From positions 1,612,001 to 1,676,000 of the forward strand of contig CAUJLY010000006.1 in assembly GCA_963281155.1 (NCBI GenBank): DNA of 64,000 nucleotides, read 5' to 3'. The number at the start of each line of letters is the position of its first letter. Positions within the stretch are counted from its first letter, which is position 1. This DNA is from Rhabditophanes sp. KR3021. Lineage: Eukaryota > Nematoda > Chromadorea > Rhabditida > Alloionematidae. The position numbers and the translations under genes were made by a program. Below the pieces are notes generated by a model. That model searched no databases. It saw nothing but the letters and a program-made list of their open reading frames with translations, and had not been told where the DNA came from. Of this stretch, positions 27,302 through 38,175 are shown piece by piece.

Positions 27302-28874
27302 ATGGGAGACTCTGGAGATCCAATTGTCTCTGACACAATTGCTATACATGGGCTCCATTCTGAACCAAAATCAACAACTCAAACATCTTCACCAACATCA
27401 AACGGTTGTATCAAAGATGATACAAGTATTTCTGTCGATGAATTGCATAAAGTAAGTGTGTCTACAATTAAATTACCCCCCTTAACTACGTAACATCAAA
27501 ACAATTTTTTGCCTACTCAAATGATAATAAAACTTAGAAATTGAATTGACTCTTTTATCCTAAATGCATCAGATTCATTAAAAATAAAATTAAGTGGCAT
27601 AACTATTCTTTTTTATTATAGTCTCCTAGCCAATCAAAACTTTCAAAGCAATCTCGATCGTTGATTGCCGAATCTCATAAGTTGTTGGCGATGTGCGGTG
27701 ATGTTGCAAGTAACATGGAATTTATATCAGATGTGCGCAAAGCTAAAACACAACCAATAGATAGTTCGTATGTACCCATTTTAAATCCAATAGATGCTAT
27801 TTCTTATGCGAAGCTAGTTCCAACATTTCATAGAGTTACCATGGACGATGTAGTTGAGGACACTTTAGGGGGGTCAACTAAGCCTGCGTGGAAGCAACTT
27901 CAGGACTCTGTTTCTGATTCATATCATAGAGCTAAAAGTGCCGCGGAAAGAACTAAAACGGATAATGACTTTTTAGAAACTCAGCTACAGCGCAGTGTTT
28001 CTAGAATTGATAGTAGTCCATTTTCCGAATTAGGTAGAAGAGAAAGCAGTTACAGTAGACAAAATAGATACAAGCCTAGGTATAATGCATCTTCAGCTTA
28101 TCGTTCTGCTAGTTATTCAAGATATTCCCCTTCTCCTGACAGAGAAATGGTTAAAAGACGCGAGGAACCATCTTCATACCACTCGAGTGCGCTTTCCTCT
28201 GGACCATACGCTGCTCCAGCCGTCGACTCCTCTCAAGGAATTGAATCAAGATACGAAAGATTAGTAAACGATGCGGAATCAAGGCTGTGGAAACACACCC
28301 GATATTCAGACAAACCCTTCTACAGCTCAGGCCTCCCCAAAAGAAGTTACTCATCTTCCCGGTCCGAAACGGCAGTTGCTGAAGATGATGACATCTCAAC
28401 ATACATGCCTAAACCTTATTATTCCCGCCCCGACAAATCAGACCCCGATTATTTTGACTTTGATTTGGCTCATTCAGTTAATATGTTCAGAAAACATCAA
28501 ACCAAATATGTTCCGAAAGGCGCGCAGGCCTGGGAAACTACTTTAGTTTCTGATTCATTAAAAGCAAAGGGTGATGAAACTATTTCTGGGTACTTGTTTA
28601 CAAAAGGTGATTCTGATTTTAGGTCGGTTTAGTTATTTAATTGTTGTTACTAAATTTAAATTGCAGAACTAGCGGAAGCTCATATCTTAGCGCTGCCTTG
28701 CGAACTCCTTCTTTCTGGGAGCATAGATTCAGCAATCTTGGTAAAGCTACAGTGCGGGACACTAATCCAGTTAGTTTGGAAAGTATAGGCCTCAATAGAC
28801 CTGTGCCAAGCAGATTTACTGAATACAAAAATCCAGATTTCGATGATTACGTTGATCCAAAAGAAGACGACTAA
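27302..28874 (+). CDS. Ser/Tyr/Arg-rich protein, 452 aa, function unknown
   Basis: Exons are 27302-27451, 27622-28622 and 28667-28874 (phases 0 and 2; the last intron is 44 bp with donor AG|GTCGGT). The ATG lies 2 nt after a TTGTAG acceptor, suggesting trans-splicing. Residues 1-60 are Ser/Thr-rich. A more ordered block of about 70 residues follows (around 65-150, including KLLAMCGDV and PAWKQLQDSV). Residues 150-300 are rich in S, Y and R with repeated SY and YS pairs. The C-terminal third (about 310-452) is again less repetitive, with several aromatic and Pro motifs and an acidic end, PKEDD. There is no signal peptide or membrane segment. I do not recognise the family; it is probably a cytoplasmic, phosphorylatable structural or adaptor protein. 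Confidence 0.78.
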
Positions 28875-30284
28875 ACAGTTTGTATATGGCATTGTCTTAT
28901 ATTTACAAATCTTCCTACTACAACTTCTTTTTAAAGATACATACTTCTTTTTTGTAGCCAAAAAACCAAAAAATGTAATATATAATTGAAGAAAAGGACG
29001 ACGAAAAATTACTTTTATTTAATCCAAATCAACCTTATAACATTGGCTGCAGCTCAATCTTATAACTATCATTTTATCAACAAAAAGCACGCCACTCCAC
29101 AACCAAAATTATTAATTTCAGAATGATGAAAAGTTCTGTTATCGCAATCTATAACACAAAGCAGGCCAACAACAATATTTCTTTTGTTTAAACTGTTTTC
29201 ATTGATCACTTAACACTTTATTAAAATTTAAAAAAATTATATTATATTATTCTCGTTTTTTTGTACTATTTAATTGACACAAAATTAAGCATTTGACACG
29301 ACAAATTAATCTGTGCGATATTATTATTACCTTGAGGACCAATTCTTTAGCAACTTTAATTGTTTTTCTCTTAATTTTTATTAACTTTTGCCTACACATA
29401 TTATAATTCACAAAGTGGGAGCCATTCCAGTTGATAATAAACAAAAAAGATAATAAAGTTATTAAGTAATGAGAGTACACAGAACGATATAAACAATAAC
29501 CTTCACTGCCTATTCAATTTACCTTTCACAATTGAAGCCCTTTTTAATAAACTACAAATTTAATGAATTATTCTCACTCACGAAATGACACCAAATTAAA
29601 CAATATACACACGCACATTTCCGCTCCAAACCAATCACTAATTACGATATTTGCTATTGCAATTTGATTTCATATCAAATACTATCTACATACGCAAATA
29701 ACATACTATTTTACGTGGCACTTCAACAATCAAAATTTGTCTCACCAAAACTTAATATTGATGTGCATCACTTTCAAACGAGACAAAGAATAACATTTCT
29801 TTTACAAAATACATTTCAAAGCCATACATATTTTGCCTAGCTTAATATGTAGGTATCTTATTTCATGTATGTGCGAAAAACTTTTACGATTAAGCTTTTA
29901 TACGAGGCGTCTGTTTTATAATAATCTATATAAATTCAGTCATATATTATATTTCAATACACTGTTTAGGAGAGACCTTGCATAATTATACTTCAATACA
30001 TTGTTTAGGGGAAACCTTGCATAAGGAATTATTAATTCAATTGAACTTTTACTCATAATTTTGGTATAAATAGTTTCTTTGTACATGTTTATACCCTAAT
30101 AGGAACTATTTATCTTTCGTTAAATAACATTTTGGGTAGATGCTATATAGAAAGTAAAGATTAGTTTTAGTTTTTCATTTATCGTCAATATTTTATTAAT
30201 ATTACAATATCATAAGTGCAATATTTTAATGAAGTCATATTTAGGCACCTCATTTTCAGTGACGATTCCGTAAAAGTCTATAAA
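28875..30284. other. AT-rich spacer
   Basis: About 1.4 kb without a supported gene; the 77-codon minus ORF at 29247-29480 looks random. It contains one clear 39-bp tandem duplication, listed separately, about 260 bp upstream of the next start codon. Confidence 0.55.
29946..30023. repeat. 39-bp tandem duplication, two copies
   Basis: Bases 29946-29984 and 29985-30023 are adjacent copies differing at four positions. Each contains the core CTTGCATA and a TGTTTAGG box. It sits upstream of the small membrane-protein gene at 30285 and could double a regulatory site; this is inference. Confidence 0.9.
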
Positions 30285-31145
30285 ATGGCAGCGCCTCGAA
30301 ACCAATTTCATTTACATTCTGCCCGAACTCATAGATCCTCTCTTAAAAAACTGCTGATTCCTAATACGAGTATACAAGACCATTTGCTTCCAACCAAAAA
30401 TGATACAGCAAAAGATTTGCATTCCTCAGGTAATGAGCCTCAATTAACTTGTGGAGATGCCTTGCATCGTTTAATTGAAAGCACACAAGTTCAAAAATGG
30501 AATGATTTTAAGCAGACAGAAAGTTATTTAATTGGAGCTGACTTGTACACAATTACCATTCTCTGTTTATTTGCATCTGTAATTTTATTTTTAATGATTA
30601 GAACAATTAAGCCTAGTGATTGTGTTGATGAACAGGTAACTTATACTTTCCTTTATTTGATAACAAAAAACTCTATTTATCTTCAGGTTTCCGTTATGTT
30701 AAACTCAATGAGAAAAAGAGTTGACGACGAACAAAATAGAACTGATAAGAAAAAGCTGCGTGAGGCAAAGAAAAGAATTCAACATTGGTTGTCTGATGTC
30801 ACAGCCAAATCAGTAAGAAAGATTTCTTTCAGAAGAAGATCATATTCCGAACAAATTGGAAGTGAAATACGATCTGCCCTTGTGACGCCAACTATCCCTA
30901 TTTTAATCTCAACTACAATTGAGTCACGGAAAGTTTCTAATACCTCTACTTTATGTCCGCGTGCCTCAACCATTTCAGGGTTTGTGCCTACAATTGTAGT
31001 TACAGAGACGTCAGTTCATGTCGATGATGATGTCATTTCCTTTACTTCTAGTCCTATAAATAGCAGGTAATTGCTTGTTAACTGCCATATACAATTTTAT
31101 AGAGCTTCTTCTCCTGTCAGTTGCGATAATGAAAGTCAAGATTAA
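30285..31145 (+). CDS. Small single-pass membrane protein, 257 aa (possibly MPS/KCNE-like)
   Basis: Exons are 30285-30635, 30687-31066 and 31103-31145. The first intron (51 bp) is a multiple of three with no stop, so reading through it would insert 17 residues; it has a clean GTAACT...TTCAG structure. The second intron is only 36 bp. The last exon adds 13 residues ending SCDNESQD. A CATTTTCAG acceptor 25 nt before the ATG marks the likely mRNA start. The N-terminal 80 residues are polar. One hydrophobic helix spans about residues 88-105, followed by an Arg/Lys segment (RTIKPSD) and a basic, then Ser/Thr-rich, cytoplasmic tail. One TM helix with a basic juxtamembrane segment is the layout of KCNE/MPS potassium-channel subunits, but the similarity is weak and the family remains open. 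Confidence 0.72.
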
Positions 31146-31631
31146 AACTATGATTATCAAAAAACAACAACTTCAAATACATCGTGTAATTAGATCTTAA
31201 TTTACGGATTTTCTTGTATCCTTCAACTAATAATGAAAAGCATGTTGTATATACAGATAGGCATGCTTAAGATAAAAAATAAAATATTATTTTCTTTTTG
31301 AAGAAAAACAAAAAAGCTTTAACATGTGTTGTCTTTTGACGTTTCATCATGTTTATTTTGATGGATGTTGTATATTATTTAAATTGAAACACATATAAAC
31401 GACGTTTTATTAAATACTAAAGTATACATTATATCAAAAATCTGTCAGGAATTGATATTTCTTTTACCACATTCTTTACAACCACAACACTTGCTAATGT
31501 ACTTCCGTTGACACGAACCTGGTGACGTCAAAACCACAAGATGCTTTTCATCTCCTCTGCAAACTTAATGTGTCCCAGGTTATGATAATATTTTGTGACA
31601 ATAATCTAACCATAAGACCACAATAAAACTT
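31146..31631. other. Convergent intergenic region
   Basis: Holds the 3' ends of the membrane-protein gene (+) and the UNC-53 homologue (-). A plus-strand AATAAA lies near 31278-31285. Nothing else was seen. Confidence 0.5.
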
Positions 31632-34600
31632 TCAACTCAAAATCAACTCTTCACTCACTAAAACACCCTCTCTTTCTTCTTCCGCATCTCCACCATTTTC
31701 ATTACCATCTTCTTCTTTCTCCCCAAAACTACTATAAGATTGGATTCGGATAAGAGCAGCTAGCGGATCGAATGAAGTATCAATTTCGGGGGAACAAAAG
31801 TTTTGGTTGGTATGATTTTGCAAGATTGAGCTTAACAGAGATCGGGCATCTAAATTCTTTTGCCATGGCCAATAACTTGAGATACAATTTAGTGGTTCTT
31901 TGGTTGTAGTTAAAGTAGAAGATGATTTCGCCAAAAAAGATCTAGAATAAGGCACAATTTGATCGTTCCAAAGGGTCGTAAACCACAAAATTGCATGTCT
32001 ATTGTCAATCGCAGGTGGCTTCAAAATTTGATCCAACAAACTATGGAAATGCGTGGTACCTTTTAATTCACAAACGAAAGCCCTCAAATTTTGATAAACA
32101 TTAATCAAAAATTTGATAAACAAAACTTCAGACTCCGTAAACTTGTCATTACTCTTTGAAATTCCGTTCTTTAGGTGGAAGAAATGCTTTCTCAGCCCAC
32201 ATTCAAGCACATAGTCTGTGTTGTTGACCTGGACACTATAAAATCCAATCGTATCTTTGTTCTTTGTGGATCCAATCTTGACTTCATTTTGCAAGCAACA
32301 CACTATCATAACATTTATGTACTTTTTGACTTTGACTTTTTCGAAAACATAATTGTATTGCTCAGGATAGAGATACATTAGAGTGATTAATACTTCTGCC
32401 TTGGAAGATAAATATTTGTCAAAGTTGTCGTAAAATTTTCTCGGACACTCCACGTAGGAACGACCGTCGAGGGATTGGATTTTGGTGGTAATTGTGTTGG
32501 CTAGATTATTTATTAAGTTTTCTTTCAAGTACGAAATGTCTCCATAGATTGTTATTCTTTTGTGTCTGATCAGCAATTCATGCAACTTCTCAACATCATT
32601 CTTTGGGATGAGAGTTGTAAAAGCTAAGGAGTCAAAGGACTTTTGCTTTATACTGCGCATAAATATAATTATTTCACTTGAAGTGGTGCACAAAGTAAAC
32701 GGCGACTTCGGTAAAGGTATCCCACTATAAAGTCTCCTACTTTCTCCTATACAATACCCAAACAACGTACCCTTTGCTGAAATTTGTAAACCTTTGTCAG
32801 TATCAATTGCATCCAAATAAATTTGAAAAACATTGCCTACTTCAATATCAAAGCTCTTCCAAGTCACATCTTTTGCCGGCTTTTGAATCAACCCAATAAA
32901 CGATTTTTTATCCTCTGTTAATTCGAAATTTCCGCTATTATCTTCCATGACAAACACTTGGAGAAATTCATTTTTTTGACGTCTGTTGGTTGTTGTGTAG
33001 GGTGAAGAGTTTAAACTAACATAAATGTCACTTCCGCTTTCATTTGTATAATTAGAGCAAATTTCAGTCCCAATTCCACTACTGTGATCTGAATTTTGCT
33101 GCGAATTGACATAAATAGAGGAATTCAAGTTGTTTCGGAGGTTACAATTTTCAGTTTCAAGCTTTTGGAGGAGTTCTTTAAGTTCTTCGATTTCATTTGA
33201 TTTATCCAGAACTTCGAGTCTTATGTCGGTTAATAGACTATCCTTGTCGTTTAATTTCTTTATTAACGCTTCGCATTCATTACTTTCTTCCAAACAATCA
33301 TCCCTTTTCTTTGTTTTTTTTGATCTAAAAGCCTGTTTAATGGAAGATTTAATTGAATTCTCATTATTAGCCCCCAGCGTCCTTTTCACCTGACTCGCTA
33401 GTCCCGACAGCTTATTCCTAAGCAAACTACTTTCCTTACTAGTAACACTAGTCCTCGACTTCAGACTACTCAAACTTTCGACCGACGAATGCTTAGGTAA
33501 ACTTCTTTCCTCATGTATTCTCTTCGAATAAACCATCGAATTATAAACCTGGAGTTTCTTCACATTATCCTTAACTCTGCCCAACCGATAATCCATCGGG
33601 AGTAACTGAAACTGCAGCTGCTCCAATTGACACACCACATGCTCCAATTCCTCATCAATTACATTGAAGAAATTGAAGCCCACTTTTTGGTACCCGTTAT
33701 TCAAGTGATGGCACCCTCCACCCAGCTGAGGACAAGCCACATTTTCCTTGACTAAAGGCGAGTAGTTACTAACATTCTTGTAACAAAATTCAGTCTCACT
33801 TTTCCTAATAGATGAAATGGAACTGATTGGTCTGTCATCAGGAAACATGCCAACCAATCTTTTTGAAACAAAATTACCATTTGGAGGGCCTCTTTTCGTG
33901 GTGGTGTTGGGCCGATCTAGCGAATGACATTCCTTACCAAGCACATCTAAGATACACAAATAAAAGTACTACACAGATATTAATCTTACCAAAACAACTT
34001 GTCGACCCTTCTTCATTGCCGAACTTATCTGAGGATTGACATTTGGGATGGCTACCATAGTTAGGTGCCAAATATTTTAGACATATGTTGTTGCCACCAC
34101 CTCTTGCCCCAATCCAATGTGGACCATGTTGCGGGGGCACATTTGAGGAGGAATGGATGTATGCTGAACTTCTTTGAGACGTTCGACTTCTCATCAAAAG
34201 TTGGTGCATCCTTTCTTTTTCAGTTAGATGTCTTTTGAGGTAGTTTGGATGGTCACCTACGTATCCTTTGTCTTGTTTGGGGCTTGCTTCAGTGGAGGAA
34301 GTTGAGGACAAGTCGTCTGTTGACTCGAAGCCACATGCTTCTGACAGGTCTCCACTTGAACATGATGAAGTGTCATCTCCATTTGGATGTCTCTTTTTTT
34401 GGTAATCTTCAATTGGTGGTAGATTGGCGTAATGACTGTATGTATCTGGTCGGACAATAGACATTTCTTTGAGTTCAAATGTTTCATTGAAATAATTGGC
34501 ACGATTATAATTGGGTTTAGGTTGAGGATCGATGATTGGACCAGAAAACACCTTCACTCAAAACAGGTAAAGGAAAATTGATATAATCCCCATCCTCTTC

Positions 34601-35968
34601 ATTACCCCCGTTTAATTGGCAGCTTTTTGTATTATTACTCAACTCCTCAATTAAATCTCCTTCACTCTCATTAGAAGGTGGTACAGCTGGTATGGGAGTT
34701 ACATGCACGTCCCTGAATTGAATTGATAGATTGTCATCACTCCTACCAATTGCACCCCTCCCATTCATCCTATTATCTTTATTAATCAAATTAGACCCAC
34801 TTACTTGTCCAACTTTACAATTAATATTATTAACTAGATTAGGTGAACATTGCATCATCTTTCCATTGACTTCCTTAATTTGTTTATTTTGTAACAACTT
34901 GCCCTTCTCCTCCAATTCACGGGTTGGGGGTGTTGTATTAGGATTGCTAACAAGCTTTGCTTTATTAGTGTTCATAATATCGATGCATTTGCTTGGTAAT
35001 GGGTGGTGTTGTTTTGGTGGTGGACACTAAAACATGCAAAACGTAATTCAAATCCATTTACAGGGTCAATTTAAAAACTTACCATTTTGGAAATATTCCT
35101 AATGGATGTAGATGGTGGTAGTAAACTTTTATTCTGTAACGAAGAAGATGGATGTTTTGTTGCTTCGATTGTTTTTAAGTCTTTTTTGACAATAAGTGCT
35201 TTATGTAAACTCGTAGTTGATGATGTATGGGAGGGCATTTTGGTAGTATTTCCTTTCGAAGATGGAGGTAATAAACGAGAGATGGGAGCTTTTATTCTAG
35301 AATCTGGTAACATACTCGGAATATTAGATATCGGCGGTCTTAACAAGGATTGCTGCTTAATGGGTGGCATCAAATTATTACCAACAATATCATTCCCTTT
35401 TTCATTACTTAATTCTTTGGATGCCTTTTCATTCTTATCGTCTCTTACTTGACTGTTCCTATTAATTGAACATTTTTGGGCAGTACTTGTAGGTAGAAAT
35501 GTTGGTGGTCGCAATGATGAGGGAGTAGGAATGGATGTGAGGGGAGTAGTATTCTTTTTAATTAAACTTGCTGGAGTAGTTTTATTAATAGTGCTATTAC
35601 TTAGTTTAATACCACTTTTGGGAATGTTATTGTTGATTAGGTAATGGTGTCTTTTTAGAGGTTCTACTTCGTCCTCTTCCACCATTTCATTACCTAGAGG
35701 GGAATGAAGTGTCGATTGAAAGGAAGTTGATGATGTGGGTAGAACTTTTTTAGGTTTCAGTAACTTTGAATCTCTTTTAATTGGTGGCGGCTCGACTTTT
35801 TTGGGTAGTGGCACTACATTGGCTTGCGAAAAGCGGGGTACATTACTAATACTACTACTATTTGATGATGAAATTCCTTTTGTAGTGGAAGTTTTGGGTC
35901 TGAATAGGGGCAAAATTAATTAATTTTTCTCTCATTGAAATGTATATGACTTACCGCAATGATTTCAT
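31632..35968 (-). CDS. unc-53: UNC-53 / neuron navigator (NAV) homologue with degenerate AAA module, about 1377 aa
   Basis: Minus-strand exons are 35968-35955, 35899-35083, 35026-34606, 34556-33990 and 33946-31632; introns are 55, 56, 49 and 43 bp and all phases agree. UNC-53/NAV proteins guide cell migration and axon outgrowth through the cytoskeleton. The first half is low-complexity, Ser/Pro/Lys-rich, with polyproline (PPPIKR). Next come a basic stretch with SIKQAFRSKK, typical just before the NAV coiled coil, the coiled coil (about 827-880), and the C-terminal NAV region: a SFDSLAFTTLIPK segment, an LWFTTLWNDQIVPYSR segment matching the NAV pre-C-terminal helix, a WPW motif, and DPLAALIRIQ near the end. 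The P-loop expected after the IRHKR segment is replaced by GDISYLKEN (about 1075-1083), and the Walker B acids are not evident. No N-terminal CH domain is visible, so it resembles a short isoform or an incomplete 5' model. The 14-nt first exon is the least certain part. Confidence 0.88.
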
Positions 35969-38175
35969 TATTCAACGGCATAAAAATAATTAAAATATAA
36001 AGAAGTAATATAAATATTTGAAGTGGTCAAAGAACTAGTTTGCGACGGTAATGCCACGCCGCAACAATTACTAAATGAATATAAAATAATGTGTCCCAAT
36101 TTACAGTGCAAAACAATTATAAAATATTTAGTAACCCCACAAAAGAACCAAAAAGTGATAAGGAAAATGAAAGAATTGGCGTGATTGAAAACAAACAAGA
36201 GAAGAAGGAATGAAACTTTTTAACATATACCAATGTTATTAGATCCTTTTCTAATTTTGTATGAATAAATAATATGAAGGAACACGACAAAGGAAAACTT
36301 TTAATGTTAAATAATAATGGTGTGTATAAGGGCGCAGTCACAACTGATAAGGGATGAGCTACGAGGGCACTACAAGTTGCCCACAAAACAATGTTGCATT
36401 GGTATAAAGAAGGGGTTTTCAAGTATTTGTTATTGCATATTAACTCTTCATACTTTTAAATAATAAGCTTTAGGAGATGAGTTTGGGATGAAGAACATAC
36501 AAATTAATGGTCTCATCATCAAACAACTTTGATAATCATATAATATAGGAGGGTATCAAGGCGAGTGTATAAAATTAATTCTAAAGTAATTAGCTCACTC
36601 CAAATGGATCTCTTTCTTATCTTTAAACATATAAATAAAAGCCTATCAACGAAAAGTAACCTCTGGCAAAATGGTAGAAGGGCCTCGTTACTTAATATTG
36701 TCAAAAACATATCTAAGTATAAGTATAAATTTATATGAACTGATTATTTCTACACTGCTCATTATTATCAAGTAAATGAGAATTAATAGATTTATTAGAT
36801 ATTTTTCATATTGGCACAACAGTTACCAGATGATTACAAAAAATAATAGATATAGTGACGTATTATAGCTTCCTCCACCATAAATATGTTAACCTTCAAA
36901 CACATCAATTAACTATTTTTTTGGCCATAATCAAAAAAACATATATTTGCATATCTAAATTGATAGATTGCGGTTTCATTAAATAGAATTGTTTAATAAA
37001 TTTACAAATAAAACACTATCGTCATCCTTTACCCACAAAAATAGGTCCATCACTCCACCCTTATATGAGGCCTTTTTTGCGGTGAATATAAAAAATTGAG
37101 GCTAAATGAATAGTTAAATAGATTTGTAGGGCTTTTATCACCAACATAAGGATAAAGAATCGGAGGGAATAAAAGAGATATGTAGAGCTATGTTTAATCA
37201 TAAATTGTCTAAATAGATAATAGCATACGAGATAAATTCAGTATAAATGGTATGATGAAGTCTTAACAAAGTGCTAAAGGATCCCTTTGCCACAAATACT
37301 TTTTGTTTGGGTGTGTAATTTATAACAAAAAAGGCATTCGCACACTTTTAAACCCACACACATTAAAACAAACTGATTTTTGTATAAATTGGTAAAATAA
37401 ACAAATGGAGGTTTTGGTTTTAAAAAATGAGTTCTTTTAATACAAATAAATACATGATGTATAAGATGATTGGGAGATTGATATGTAGACAAACAAATAA
37501 TATACATTTAATAATTTCTAAATAATATTGTAACATATCCTCCCACAATTAAATTTAAGCTGTAGAATGAAGATACCTATAAGCATTCCACTGACCATGC
37601 ATTTATCTTGTACGAAAATTGTATTATTTTTGTAATTTATTGGTTACGGGGTAAGCTAGCTTTTAAAGAATAGGCAGATGTATTATAAATGACTGATAAG
37701 CATATACCAGAAACCTTGTAGTTTTGAGGAAGGCGCGAAGATAAATTATATACCAAAAATATGTGGACTGGGAATATATATTTTGGGTTTCAGAGTTAGG
37801 ATTATACAAAATATATAACTAATAATGGTCTAAACCTCGCCCCAAGGAATTGTAAAGAGAGTCCAAAAAAGTTGATAGCTTTATCATTTTTGTTTAAAAC
37901 AACATCAATTTACCATTTTGGTCTCGTGGACATATTAATTTTGAGTAAAGTTAAAAAATTGTGAACATTAATGTAATATGATATGTTTAAAAGAAGAAAT
38001 TGAAGGGCAAGTCTTGATACTATTATTTGAATCAAATAGTATATATTTATTTATTAAAATTAAAACATTTGCATATTATTTTAACCTCAAATGACCATTT
38101 CCTCTTTCCTTATTACTTTAAAGTGTAATAATATGTATATGTGCGTAATATAAAAATGATATGATATGACATAAT
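35969..38175. other. AT-rich spacer of about 2.2 kb
   Basis: No supported gene. Minus-strand ORFs at 35968-36198, 36117-36422, 36519-36710 and 37274-37507 are hydrophobic, AT-biased and lack splice partners. It could hide 5' exons (a CH domain) of the UNC-53 gene, but I could not find a CH-like ORF here. Confidence 0.5.

Noticed and set aside
35087..35452. 121-codon plus-strand ORF
   Set aside because: Opposite strand of the second UNC-53 exon, whose splice phases and family match fix the coding strand.
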